Below the pieces are notes generated by a model. It was given only the letters and a program-made list of their open reading frames with translations, did no database searches and was not told the origin of the DNA. This document shows, one piece after another, positions 10,193 through 20,000 of a stretch of 63,617 nucleotides of DNA (the first letter of the stretch is position 1; each line of letters begins with the position of its first letter). Location: positions 1 to 63,617 of the forward strand of contig DAIDLH010000092.1 of the NCBI GenBank assembly GCA_027449605.1. Reading direction: 5' to 3'. The position numbers and the translations under genes are program-made. Source of the stretch: Candidatus Muproteobacteria bacterium (GTDB lineage Bacteria; Pseudomonadota; Gammaproteobacteria; Acidiferrobacterales; Sulfurifustaceae).

Positions 10193-11182
10193 ATGGAAAC
10201 CGCCGACCATGAAGTCCTGCGCATCGCCGTCGACTGGCTGACGGCGGGCGAACCGGTATATCTCGCCACCGTCGCCAGAACCTTCGGCTCCTCGCCGCGC
10301 CCGCCGGGCTCGCTCGCGGTGCTGCGCGCCGACGGTCGCTTCGCCGGTTCGGTCTCGGGCGGCTGCATGGAAGAAGACCTGGTGGCGCGTCTGCGCGCCG
10401 GCCGGCTGCCGGAAAAATTCCCTGCCGTCATCACCTATGGCGTCACGCGCGAGGAAGCACGGCGTTTTGGCCTGCCCTGCGGCGGCAAGCTCGAGCTGGT
10501 GCTCGAAAGACTGGAAAGCGCGACAGCGCTGAAAAGCATCCTGGAGAAAATCGACGCGCGCCGGCAGGTGCGGCGGCGCGTATGCCTCGACACCGGCGAG
10601 GCGAGTCTGCATCCGGCCGTGGATCGCGAGGAATTTTTCTACGACGGAAAAAATCTGCACAAGCTGTTCGGTCCGGACTGGCGCCTGTTGCTGATCGGCG
10701 CGGGGCAGTTGTCGCGCTTCGTCGCGCAGATGGGACAGGCGCTCGACTACGAGGTCATCGTCTGCGAGCCGCGCGAGGAACTGGCGAGCCTGTGGCAGGT
10801 CGACGGCGTCACGCTGGACACGGGCATGCCGGACGACGCCGTGCGTGTGCTCGCCGACGAACGCTGCGCGGTGCTGGCGTTGACGCACGACCCCAAGCTC
10901 GACGACATGGCCTTGCTCGAGGCGCTCACGGGCCCGGCGTTCTACGTCGGCGCGCTCGGCTCGCACGTCAACAACGACAAGCGCCGCGCGCGCCTCGCCA
11001 CGCTCGGCGTGCCGCGCGAACACCTCGCGCGCCTGCACGGGCCGATCGGCCTGCCGATCGGCAGCAAGACGCCGGCGGAGATCGCGGTGGCGGTGCTCGC
11101 CGGCGTCACCGCCGCGCGCCACGGTATCGCGCTCGAAACCGGGACGCAGGACGCGCCGGCGCGACTCCAGGTCGGCAGCTGA
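10193..11182 (+). CDS. XdhC/CoxI-family molybdenum cofactor maturation protein
   Basis: This 329-residue protein has the XdhC N-terminal domain (TVARTFGSSPRPPGS, SVSGGCMEEDLV) and a C-terminal Rossmann-like domain (LLLIGAGQLSRF, YVGALGSHVNNDKRRARL, PIGLPIGSKTPAEIAVAV). XdhC proteins bind molybdenum cofactor, help its sulfuration and insert it into xanthine-oxidase-type enzymes. It starts three bases after the large-subunit stop, so it is surely co-expressed and serves that enzyme. Confidence 0.9.
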   Translation: METADHEVLRIAVDWLTAGEPVYLATVARTFGSSPRPPGSLAVLRADGRFAGSVSGGCMEEDLVARLRAGRLPEKFPAVITYGVTREEARRFGLPCGGKLELVLERLESATALKSILEKIDARRQVRRRVCLDTGEASLHPAVDREEFFYDGKNLHKLFGPDWRLLLIGAGQLSRFVAQMGQALDYEVIVCEPREELASLWQVDGVTLDTGMPDDAVRVLADERCAVLALTHDPKLDDMALLEALTGPAFYVGALGSHVNNDKRRARLATLGVPREHLARLHGPIGLPIGSKTPAEIAVAVLAGVTAARHGIALETGTQDAPARLQVGS

Positions 11183-11188
11183 CGTACG

Positions 11189-11776
11189 ATGCCGACGAAC
11201 CCCCATATCGTCGGTGTGCTGCTCGCGGCCGGGCGCGGCGTACGTTTCGGCGGCAACAAACTGCTCGCGCCGTGGCGCGACGACACGGTCATCGCCGTTG
11301 CGACCGCGCGGCACCTCATCGACGCCCTGCCCGATTCGGTCGCGGTGCTGCGTCCCGGCGATGAAATCCTCGCCTCCTTGCTCGCGGCCGAAGGTTTGCG
11401 CATCGTCGTCAATCCGAACGCCGACGATGGCATGGGCGGCAGCCTCGCCTGCGGCGTCGCCGCTGTGGCCGATGCCGGCGGCTGGGTCATCGCGCTGGCC
11501 GATATGCCGGCCATTCGGATCGAGACCATCGCCGCCGTCGCCCGGGCGCTCGCCGCGGGCGCGCCTCTCGTGGCGCCAGTCTATCGCGGGCAACGCGGTC
11601 ATCCGATCGGCTTTGCGCGACGCTTCCGGCAGGACCTCGTGTCGCTTCGCGGCGACCACGGCGGACGCGACATCCTCGCCGAATACGGAAATGAACTGCG
11701 GCAAATCGACGTGAGCGATCCCGGCGTGCTGTATGACGTCGATCGCGCCGCCGATCTTGTCGCCGCGGAGCATTAA
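11189..11776 (+). CDS. MocA-like molybdenum cofactor nucleotidyltransferase
   Basis: The 195-residue protein has the nucleotidyltransferase opening VLLAAGRGVRFGGNKLL, the metal-binding ALADMP and RGHPIGF, as in MocA (CTP:molybdopterin cytidylyltransferase) and MobA. MocA makes the cytidine form of the cofactor that bacterial xanthine-oxidase-family enzymes use, so it completes this operon. Its TAA stop lies exactly in the TTAA target of the inverted-repeat element that follows, so the insertion left the reading frame intact. Confidence 0.85.
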   Translation: MPTNPHIVGVLLAAGRGVRFGGNKLLAPWRDDTVIAVATARHLIDALPDSVAVLRPGDEILASLLAAEGLRIVVNPNADDGMGGSLACGVAAVADAGGWVIALADMPAIRIETIAAVARALAAGAPLVAPVYRGQRGHPIGFARRFRQDLVSLRGDHGGRDILAEYGNELRQIDVSDPGVLYDVDRAADLVAAEH

Positions 11777-11921
11777 CAGGTTGCTGAAAAACTCCCTCTC
11801 CCTGCGGGAGAGGGCCGGGGTGAGGGCGATCTTATTTTGCAGGCGTTTGTTTTTTTATATCCCCCTCATCCTGACCTTCTCCCGGAGGGAGAAGGAAAAG
11901 ACTTTTTCAGCAGCCTGTTAA
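11773..11921. mobile_element. MITE-like element with TTAA flanks (141-bp core)
   Basis: CAGGTTGCTGAAAAA (11777-11791) and TTTTTCAGCAGCCTG (11903-11917) form terminal inverted repeats with one mismatch. TTAA flanks both ends (11773-11776 and 11918-11921). The interior is the dispersed REP-like module also found at 3337-3429 (two palindromes joined by CGATCTTATTTTG). No transposase is encoded. The left TTAA provides the stop codon of the MocA-like gene. Confidence 0.75.
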
Positions 11922-12227
11922 ACCGATTCTCCTTCGGCTGCCTCGGCACGAACGTCGCGGCCGCGGTACAATTCATGGATATGATTCCCGTGCACCGTAT
12001 TGTTCGACGCAACGTCGCCAAGCTGCGCTGGTCGTGGACGTTCGCAGTCATGTTTGTTTTTATTTCGTCTGACCGCTGGGAACTCACTCTCTTCGAACGC
12101 GGGCCGAAAATGTAAAAAAGCCAGCGAAACCCCGGGCGTGTCTCGAACTGCTAAATTTTGCATAATTAGCATTTCATTAGCAGTTAAGTTAAATGTTTCC
12201 CGACAGAGCCGTGATTGCCTTTCTGAA
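11922..12227. other. Intergenic region with a perfect inverted repeat
   Basis: This region lies between the MITE-like element and the end of the restriction gene. It has one ORF of 46 codons (11975-12115, plus strand) with no Shine-Dalgarno or family match, which I do not call. A perfect 9-bp inverted repeat, AACTGCTAA (12146-12154) and TTAGCAGTT (12177-12185), encloses an AT-rich 22-bp spacer. It could be a transcript hairpin after the restriction operon, or a remnant of an integration site. The composition is less GC-rich than the adjoining operon. Confidence 0.45.
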
Positions 12228-15023
12228 TCACTCTGTTGTCTGCTTCTGAAGAATGTCATGAATCTGTGCGGGTTCAAAAGCCACATCCCAGCACCAAGCT
12301 CCGAATCCGCCCTTCTCGTTGATGCCTTTTACCCACGCATCCAGCGCTGAACGTTTAGCGCGGTTCTGTTCGTCATCCTGACCTTTGATCTCAAGCACCA
12401 ACGTTTTGCCATTGCTAAGGCGAATGAAAAAGTCAGGTATGTATCGTCGCCGCGCGCCGTTCCATAAGTAGTAAATCTGGAAACCGAGATGATCGTTCTT
12501 TGCATAGGCCGTGACCTGTTCGTTCTTTTCCAGCACATTGGCCGCATACTGCTCCCATGAACTGTCGGCGAGCATGTGGCTGATCTGGGATTTCCGTGTC
12601 GGATGACAAACCTTGGTTGTGTACCACGTACGCATGTATCGCGTGGAACCGATCGGTGATTCCTCGTCGAAAACCGGTTCGATTCGTTCCATGTTCTGTT
12701 CCTGGACGTACCGCAGTAGATGCTGAACGATGAGATCGATGTTCAGCGCGAGCAATATTCGTTTACGCAGCGGCTCCTGATGGAACAGCGACGGAATTTG
12801 CAGTTTGTCGGATTCGAAGAATTGCTCAACCAGCCGGATCAACTGAAACACCAGATACTCGCGGTTACCGCTGAACTTTCCCTGAATCTCCGCGAATGCC
12901 TTGCTGGCGGCCTTGAAAGTCAGACGTTGTAGACGGAACTCTTCCGGGAGTTTCTCAAGATCGATCACATGCACCTGGTTCAGGTTGGTCGCCCCACCCA
13001 GGGCCGGCGCGATTTCAGCGCTGATCGGTGTTTGCGCCGGATCGAGCGCAAGCGGCTCGACTTTAGTCCAGTCAACCACCAGCGCCGATCGAACCACGAC
13101 ATCCACCCGCAACACGTTGGGCCAGCGGATTTCCAATTCATTGCGCTCGATGAGGGATTCAATCTGAATGCTGGGTTTTGGCGGAGGCGGTGCCTCGCCC
13201 ATTTCGCCCACGTCCTGAAAAATCGAGAGCGGAACGCCGAACACATTCACGTATTCAGGTTTGAACAGGCCATCTTCCATGTCATAGGAAACGCGTCGCA
13301 AGCCACGGCCAATTACCTGCTCACACAGCAATTGGCTGGTGAAAGCACGCAATCCCATGATGTGCGTGACGTTCTTGGCATCCCAGCCTTCCGAAAGCAT
13401 GGCGACGGAGATGACGTTTTGCAGGTCTTGACCGGCGGTATCGCGTTTACCAACGTTATCGACGATCTCGCGCAGCAGCTCTTCCATTTTCATATCTCTG
13501 AGACGTTGCTTGCGGGTCTCGGGGATATTTGCCGCTTCCAGAATGGCGGACAAGCGTTCTTTGTATGCCTTGTCGGTCGTTGCCGTCTCGCCGATCTCGG
13601 CCTTCTCCAAAACTTTTGAATCCACGCGCAAGGTCTGAGTTGGCTTATGCAATTCCGGCCAGTGTGCATCGCCGTGATTGAAATAGCGTTCGATGCGAGC
13701 GGCGGTCTCGGTACGGTTGCACACCGTCAACATAACCGGCGGCGAAACATGACCGCTCTCGCGCCATTGCCTGTGCGTCTCACGCCAGTCCGCCCCCAAC
13801 AAGGTGTAGGCGTCCTGCACCAGCTTGGGCAATGCTTCGTGAGCTTCCGCGCCCTTACGGTTCAGGTCCTGCGCCACCGAAGCGTCGCGATAAAGGTGAT
13901 AAAGCTTGGAACGATAGGTGCGCGCATCCGGCAATGCATCGTCGCGAATAACCACGCGCGGTGTTTTCACAAGCCCAGCCTCGATCGCATCGTTCAGGCC
14001 GAAATCGGAAATAATCCACCCGAACAATCCCTCCTCCGTGCTCACCTTGCCCGTCGGCGCAAACGGCGTCGCCGAGAGATCGAAGCAGCGCTGAATACGA
14101 CGGGTCTTGTGAATCCGATCCAGCCCGTCAATCCATTTCGTCGCCTCGTCGAGATCGATGCCGAATTCTTCTGCCTCTTTTTTACTAACCTTGTATTCCG
14201 CTTTTTGACGATAGGCATGATGCGCCTCGTCGTTGATCACGACCAGATCGCGATAGATAGACAATTTTCCCAGCACGCGACGGGTAAAAGCCTCATCGCT
14301 CTCGGCGCCCTTCTTCACCACGGAACGATCCGCATCCTTGAGCGGCATCAAGGTGTGCCAGTTCTCGATCAGAATTTCCGCCTGGTTCAATTTCTGCCGC
14401 AACGCCTCCGACGGGCAAAGCCCGAAGGCATCGTAATAATTATCCGGTTGTCCGGGGTATAAAACATGGAGCCGTTCCTTGACGGTCAATCCGGGCGCGA
14501 CGATAAAAACAGCTTTCGAGAAATCCTTGTTACGCTTGGGGTAGGTCAGCGCATTCAGCACCTGCCACGTGATGATCATCGCCATCACCGTGGTCTTGCC
14601 GCTGCCGGTCGCCATTTTGTTGCACAGTCGTTCCCAGGCCCCACCGTCGCCGGGAATATAAATGCCTTGCTTGAATTCCGATGTCGCCTCTACCCACCAG
14701 ATCAGCGTTTCGATCGCCTCAAGCTGGCAGAAATAGAATGGATACTCTCGTGCGGAGCGGTCATACCAGTGTTCCAGCAATGTCCGTGTGACACTGGTTA
14801 CACCAGGGTAACCGGCTTTACGCCAGTTTTCGACACGATCACGGATGTCGTTGACCAGCGGCAACGGCTCCAGGCGACGCGTGTTGTTGCGGATATCGAA
14901 AATCTCATAGCCCGCCGAACGACGCTCCGGAACAATTGCAAGCGATCCGTCGCGCGCCTGCTCCCAGTGTTGTGCGGGGACGTCATATGGCGAATTGATA
15001 ATGAGAGATTTCGGCGCCGTCAC
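12228..15023 (-). CDS. Type III-like restriction enzyme: DEAH helicase with C-terminal nuclease
   Basis: The 931-residue protein is the presumed cutting subunit of the island. It has an SF2 helicase core: Walker A MATGSGKT near 137-144, NDEAHH near 264-269, LSATPF near 315, and a later SEGWDAKNV...QVIGRGLRR motif VI region. The C-terminus contains a PD-(D/E)xK-type nuclease (PDFFIRL...LVLEIKGQ, about 870-890). This matches restriction endonucleases of the group annotated as BPTD_3080 family. The start is GTG at 15023, overlapping the stop of a 33-codon ORF (GTGA). The methyltransferase and accessory gene lie upstream on the same strand. Confidence 0.82.
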   Translation of the reverse strand: MTAPKSLIINSPYDVPAQHWEQARDGSLAIVPERRSAGYEIFDIRNNTRRLEPLPLVNDIRDRVENWRKAGYPGVTSVTRTLLEHWYDRSAREYPFYFCQLEAIETLIWWVEATSEFKQGIYIPGDGGAWERLCNKMATGSGKTTVMAMIITWQVLNALTYPKRNKDFSKAVFIVAPGLTVKERLHVLYPGQPDNYYDAFGLCPSEALRQKLNQAEILIENWHTLMPLKDADRSVVKKGAESDEAFTRRVLGKLSIYRDLVVINDEAHHAYRQKAEYKVSKKEAEEFGIDLDEATKWIDGLDRIHKTRRIQRCFDLSATPFAPTGKVSTEEGLFGWIISDFGLNDAIEAGLVKTPRVVIRDDALPDARTYRSKLYHLYRDASVAQDLNRKGAEAHEALPKLVQDAYTLLGADWRETHRQWRESGHVSPPVMLTVCNRTETAARIERYFNHGDAHWPELHKPTQTLRVDSKVLEKAEIGETATTDKAYKERLSAILEAANIPETRKQRLRDMKMEELLREIVDNVGKRDTAGQDLQNVISVAMLSEGWDAKNVTHIMGLRAFTSQLLCEQVIGRGLRRVSYDMEDGLFKPEYVNVFGVPLSIFQDVGEMGEAPPPPKPSIQIESLIERNELEIRWPNVLRVDVVVRSALVVDWTKVEPLALDPAQTPISAEIAPALGGATNLNQVHVIDLEKLPEEFRLQRLTFKAASKAFAEIQGKFSGNREYLVFQLIRLVEQFFESDKLQIPSLFHQEPLRKRILLALNIDLIVQHLLRYVQEQNMERIEPVFDEESPIGSTRYMRTWYTTKVCHPTRKSQISHMLADSSWEQYAANVLEKNEQVTAYAKNDHLGFQIYYLWNGARRRYIPDFFIRLSNGKTLVLEIKGQDDEQNRAKRSALDAWVKGINEKGGFGAWCWDVAFEPAQIHDILQKQTTE

Positions 15024-15121
15024 GTCGTCACCCGGCCAGCATGCTCATACTGAGGCGAATTGGTGATAATCGCCAGAACGTCGAGCTGGAATTGCTGGTT
15101 AGCGTTGAATTGAAGCTCCAT
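15020..15121 (-). CDS. 33-residue ORF resembling a restriction-subunit N-terminus
   Basis: The ORF begins MELQFNANQQFQLDV, which looks like the usual opening of many type III Res subunits ('M-[EK]-L-x-F-x-x-N-x-x-[FY]-Q-L-[DE]'). It then diverges and stops. It has a good GGGGA Shine-Dalgarno six bases before the ATG. Its TGA overlaps the GTG start of the nuclease gene, so translation is coupled. It may be a genuine leader peptide, a small separate subunit, or the remnant of a displaced res gene. It is too short for standard gene calling. Confidence 0.45.
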   Translation of the reverse strand: MELQFNANQQFQLDVLAIITNSPQYEHAGRVTT

Positions 15122-15146
15122 GTGTTCCCCATCAAATCAATATCCA

Positions 15147-16997
15147 TCACGCACTTTCACCGGCGGTCGTGTAAGCCTGATCTGGTCGATTCGGTGTCTC
15201 TGGGTAGCGTAGGCGAAGGAGTCCTTCTTCAACCATTGGAGTGAGATAGCGGTTTCGAAGATTCGGTGCCGTACGGTTCAATAGGCCGGCCAGTGCATCC
15301 GCCGTCAGGTACCGATCCCGGCAAAGCGACAAAATGACCGCTCGGACCTCTGGCGCAGGCGCCTTGCCGCGTTCAGCAACTGCAGAGGCGATCGCGCGCA
15401 AAGCTGGATCGTTCTCAGCCAAATGAGAGGAGTTATCGGGCAAATGAGAGGAGTCCCCCGCTAAATGAGAGGAGTCCCCGGCATCAAAGAGCGATGGTTC
15501 ACGGGGTCCGCCGCCGAGCCGATAGGTTGTCCACCGCCGGCGGTTGTCGGAAACGAGCAACCCTTGTTCACACAGACGGTTCAGCATCCGGGTAATTTCC
15601 ACAGGATGATCCGTCAGCAGCTCCTGCAAGCGCGTATTGGAGACCGACCCTTCGACGTCCGCCGTCGCCAGGGCCTGGAGTTCCGGCGGGGAAAGTGAGT
15701 CAATCCGCGACCCGAACGCATGACGCAGCCGATCCATGGTTTCAGCCGGGATCAAGCTGATCATCGGCAGCGTAAGTCTCACGCGATCCGGTTCCGTTCG
15801 CACCTCCAGCCGCGGCGCGCGCCAGTGCTGCGCCCGCCACCCCGCGCGGATCTTGTCCGTGCCGGAGCCGGCGCGCTCCCCGCCGCCGATCATCAAGAAC
15901 ATCTGCTGGAGCGACTTGTTACGACATTCGCTCACCCCGCCCGCCAGATACTGTTCGACGGATACGAGCAGCGTTCCGGGATTCTCAACCACGAATCGGT
16001 CGGGATAACGTTCGATCACCACCCCGCCTGCCCCGGCATAGTCGGCGTGGATGAGCGCATTGACGAACGCCTCGCGCAGCGCCTCGTGTGCCGGTGTCAC
16101 GTCGCGCCGCATCGCGCCTTCCAATTTAAAAGGCGTCGGCAGGCCCGATGCCAACTTTGTCCAAGCCCGGCTATAAAACTGGAACAGATTTGCTTCCCAC
16201 GTTCCATCGGGATAAATCCGGTCGGTCCAACGTAGCTCCGGGTCGAGCTTCTCCCGATAATCCACAAAATAATTCGGCGCTGCCTGCGGATCACGTATCG
16301 CCTGGTCCTTGCCGAACATCAACAACCCCGCGAGCGTCAATCCCTCGGTCGTGCTGGCGCGGTCGCGCCGCCATCCGCCGAGCCGCTCAAGCAATTCGCG
16401 ATCCGGCAACGCCAGCCAGGGATGCTCGCCCTTGGCGGCGCGCAAGCGCTGGCGATATTGCGCGAGACTCGGTTCGTCGATGTCTTCCAGCGAAAATCCG
16501 GTCAGAATACGATGGTCCGGCGGCATCTCGTCCGCGTCAGCGAGCATCCTCCGCACTTCGGCATCGGTGCAACGATAATCGCCTTCATGGCGACGACGGT
16601 ATGTATGGCCGAGTGGATTTGCGCCGATATAGACCGGCCGCTGCGTGCGCGAAGCGCGCGGAATACGAATCACGAGAAGTGCCGTGCCGCCGACCTCGAC
16701 GACTTCTATGTTCCGCGGCTCGAGCAGGTTGATGCTCACCTGGCCGCGATTGTTAAGACCGTCCCAAAGCGTCTTCTGATAACGCGCGATCTGTTCCTTG
16801 CTGAGCCCCTCCAGACTTGCCGTACCATCACGCTCGCTCACACCCAACACCACCACGCCGCCTTCCGAATTGGCCATGGCGCTGTACGTTTCCCAAAAAC
16901 TGCCCGGAAAGCCGCCCTTGGCCGACTTGAATTCCCAGTCGGTCGTCTCGCCCACCTGGGCGGCTTCAAGAATGCGATCCAGCAATTCGGCGTTCAT
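15147..16997 (-). CDS. AlbA_2-domain ATP-binding accessory protein of the R-M island
   Basis: The 616-residue protein starts with an AlbA_2 (Schlafen-type, putative DNA-binding) domain: ETTDWEFKSAKGGFPGSFWETYSAMANSEGGVVVLGV. A GHKL-like ATPase segment follows (REAFVNALIHADY, then VENPG, then GSGTDKI). The C-terminal third holds winged-helix-like segments and a linker of three heptads (GDSSHLA, GDSSHLP, DNSSHLA). Such proteins are common third genes in type III-like restriction loci, where their role is unresolved. The gene lies 12 bases after the methyltransferase stop and upstream of the nuclease. Confidence 0.78.
   Translation of the reverse strand: MNAELLDRILEAAQVGETTDWEFKSAKGGFPGSFWETYSAMANSEGGVVVLGVSERDGTASLEGLSKEQIARYQKTLWDGLNNRGQVSINLLEPRNIEVVEVGGTALLVIRIPRASRTQRPVYIGANPLGHTYRRRHEGDYRCTDAEVRRMLADADEMPPDHRILTGFSLEDIDEPSLAQYRQRLRAAKGEHPWLALPDRELLERLGGWRRDRASTTEGLTLAGLLMFGKDQAIRDPQAAPNYFVDYREKLDPELRWTDRIYPDGTWEANLFQFYSRAWTKLASGLPTPFKLEGAMRRDVTPAHEALREAFVNALIHADYAGAGGVVIERYPDRFVVENPGTLLVSVEQYLAGGVSECRNKSLQQMFLMIGGGERAGSGTDKIRAGWRAQHWRAPRLEVRTEPDRVRLTLPMISLIPAETMDRLRHAFGSRIDSLSPPELQALATADVEGSVSNTRLQELLTDHPVEITRMLNRLCEQGLLVSDNRRRWTTYRLGGGPREPSLFDAGDSSHLAGDSSHLPDNSSHLAENDPALRAIASAVAERGKAPAPEVRAVILSLCRDRYLTADALAGLLNRTAPNLRNRYLTPMVEEGLLRLRYPETPNRPDQAYTTAGESA
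15421..15483. repeat. Three tandem 21-bp repeats inside the AlbA_2 gene
   Basis: The unit AAATGAGAGGAGT plus eight variable bases begins at 15421, 15442 and 15463. It encodes the heptad [GN]-[DS]-S-S-H-L-x in the linker of the accessory protein. A change in copy number would add or remove seven residues without a frameshift. Confidence 0.8.
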
Positions 16998-17009
16998 ATG
17001 TCTCGCCGG

Positions 17010-20000
17010 TCAATCCAGCGGCAATATCTTCAGGGACTCAATTCCCCGATCATCCACAATCTTCACCGCCACTTTCTTGTTATCCCCCGCCTCGAAGGGC
17101 AGCGACACGGTGCCGTGGTATTTATGCAGCAAGCCTTCGTTCAGTTCGGCGCGGATGTCTTTTTTCAGCTTCATCCAGCCGTCGTCCTTGCCGGCTATGG
17201 GGAAGAATACCTGGCGCGGGAATAGCGAGCGCTCGTCGTAGTCGGTGTCGAGCAGCCATACCGCGATCTTGCCCTTGCCGCCGGAGACCAGTTCGCCCTT
17301 GGCGGTGTCGAAATAATCGAAGCCATGCACCTCGACTTCGTATTTGCCATCCTTGCGCTGGCGCACCTCCACGTCCGGTTGACCCATGAGCCAGAAGCTC
17401 TGGTTGCTGGTGCGCGCCTTCTTGAGATCGTCGGTGAGAAGATCGGTGTTCATCTTGGCCTTGAGCAGTGTCACGCCCGACCATTTGATTTCATCGATAT
17501 CCTTCGCCGCTTCCGGGTCGAACTCGAATGACGCGAAGATGATGAACTTGGGCGCGGGGCGCAGCTTCTCGGCTTCGTTCAAGGCGAGAGTCACTTGGCG
17601 TTGTTCCAGTGCCGCGTGTTCGGGGCCGAAACTCACCACCACCCGCTCACCGCTGTCAGCAAGCGTGCCGCTGCAATGCAGATGACGAATATGCTCCGAG
17701 GCCGGGAATGTCTCCAGTTCCGCGAACTTGAGCATCTGCCCGCCCTTGCCGCGGATGCCGGCTTTTAATAACTCATCGCGCCACTGGTGTTGACGCCAGG
17801 ATTCGCCGGAACGCGCAATCGCCACGTCCGCCTCTTGCGCTGGCTTGGCTTCGTCGAGCGCGAGCACGGTCGGGAACGGTACCGCCTCGACGGTGAACGG
17901 GCCGGTGATGCGCAGCTTGTTCTTGTCCGGCTGCGGCTGGTCGTAGAGCGTTTCCTGGTCCGCATGGGCGGCGATGGAAGCGTCCATTTGCTTTTGCATC
18001 GCCTGGCGCGCGGCGTGAAAAGCCTCGAACGGCTTGCGCGCGGATGGCGGCCAGTCCTCGGGAAAATCGAACGGCACGTCCCATTCCTTTAACGCCCCCT
18101 CTCCCCTTGCGGGAGAGGGCCGGGGTGAGGGGTCTGCATCCGGCGGGTTACGCCCTTGCGGGCTAACCCGCCCTACAACTGCCTTGTTGAGATCGGCCAG
18201 CGCCGCCTCAATCGCCGGATGCATGCGCTCGTAGATTTCGTCGATCTCCGGATTGTTGGCGATGGATTTGAGCGTGACATGCGGCACGGTCTTGTAGATG
18301 AACCCGCCCTTCAAGCCTTCCTGCGGATAGCGCAGCGCGTAGTAGTCGTAGCTCGCGGTCATGAGCCGCTGCTTGGCGAGCGTCACCGCCACGCGCGAGG
18401 TGTCGGTGGTGATCCAGCGCCGGCCCCACTTCTCGGCGACGAAGGCGGTGGTACCGGAACCGCAGGTTGGGTCCAGCACCAGGTCGCCGGGGTCGGTGGT
18501 CATGAGGAGGCAGCGTTCGATGACTTTCACGTTGGTCTGGACAACATACTGTTTGTCCATTCCGCTTCCTGACTGAGTATCCATCCACAGGTTATTGATT
18601 GGCATCACCGGAAAGTCATCGATATATCGCACGTAAGCCAGTGAGTTTCCCTGCACCTCCAGTCTATTAACTCTCGCGAGTCGGGCCATGCCCTGCTGCG
18701 TTGTCTTCCACCCTTGCGAGCCCGAGGGAACATAATTGTTGTCTTTCACCATGACTGGGAAGTTCATAGCCGTTCCTGGCCCAGCAGGTCGTCCCTCTCT
18801 TGGTGAAAGAACTGTTTGCAAACGATAAGGCTTGGCGCCCGACGGTATCGAGGAAGCATCCCGCTGCATAGCTTGGCCGAGTCGCTGGCGACGACCATCT
18901 GTGAACTCGATGAAGGAATAGGCGTCGGAACCTTCCTCGCCAAGTAATCGGGAGTTGTAGAGCTGCTGATACTTTAGAGCACGACTATTCTTGGCGTACC
19001 AAAGAATGTAGTCGGCACTCCCAGATAGATATTCCGACGTTTGCGTGCCTGTCTTCTTGAAAGTAATCAACCCGACAAAGTTCTCGCTCCCTAATACCTC
19101 ATCCATCAGCTCGCGAACGTGATGCACATTCTCATCCGAAATCTGCACAAACACGCTCCCCGATTCGTGCATCAGCGCCGAAGCCAGCAGCAGCCGGTCG
19201 CGCAGATAGGTGAGGTAGGAGTGGATGCCCAGCTCCCAGGTGTCGCGGAAGGCCTTGATCATCTCCGGTTCCTGGGTCAGGTCTTCGTCCTTGCGGTCCT
19301 TCACGTCGCGCTTGTTGACGAAGGGCTGGAAGTTGGAGCCGTACTTGATGCCGTAGGGCGGGTCGATATAGATCATCTGCACCTGCCCGGCCAGGCTTTC
19401 CTTCTGCAACAGCGAGTTCATCACCAGCAGCGAATCGCCGGCGATCAGCCGGTTGGCCCAGCCGCGCTCGTGCTTGTAGAAGTCGATGGCGTCGCGCAGC
19501 GGCAGGTTTTCGAACGGCGCGGCGAAGAGATCGGGCTGGTGCATGTAGGCGGCGTTACCGCCGGCCCTCACCCCAGCCCCTCTCCCGGAGGGAGAGGGGT
19601 TTTTCATATTTTTCCGCACGGCGGAGAGGATGCTGGCCGGGTCGATGCGCTCGTGCACGTGCAGCGACACGGTATCGACATCGAAACTGGTGCGCTCGGC
19701 CTTGCCGGTCCAGTTGAGATAGGGTTCACCGAGGCGCTTGAGTTCCTGAAGTGCCGCGCGCATGGCGGCGTCATCGCCGCTCGCGAGCGCGTCATCGATG
19801 AGTTTCTCGATCGCCGCGCGGCTGGTGTCGAATTGCAGCGCCGGGTCGAGGTGAGGATCGTATTTCCAGTTGGTCCTGGGCTGGTCCGGGTCGTTCTCCG
19901 GCTTGACCATGCCCACTTCCGGGTTGTTCTTGCGCTTGTCCGGGTGGCGGTAACTCAATACTTCGGGATGGTCGCTTTTCTTTCCAGCAGGCACCGTACT

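Noticed and set aside
11975..12115. A 46-codon plus-strand ORF
   Set aside because: There is no ribosome-binding site and no recognisable domain; it overlaps no conserved context.
15041..15244. A 67-codon plus-strand ORF between the restriction genes
   Set aside because: It has no Shine-Dalgarno or family resemblance and is antisense to the small ORF and the accessory gene's end.
15421..15483. Short regular repeats as a possible CRISPR array
   Set aside because: Only three 21-bp units without unique spacers, in frame within a coding gene.
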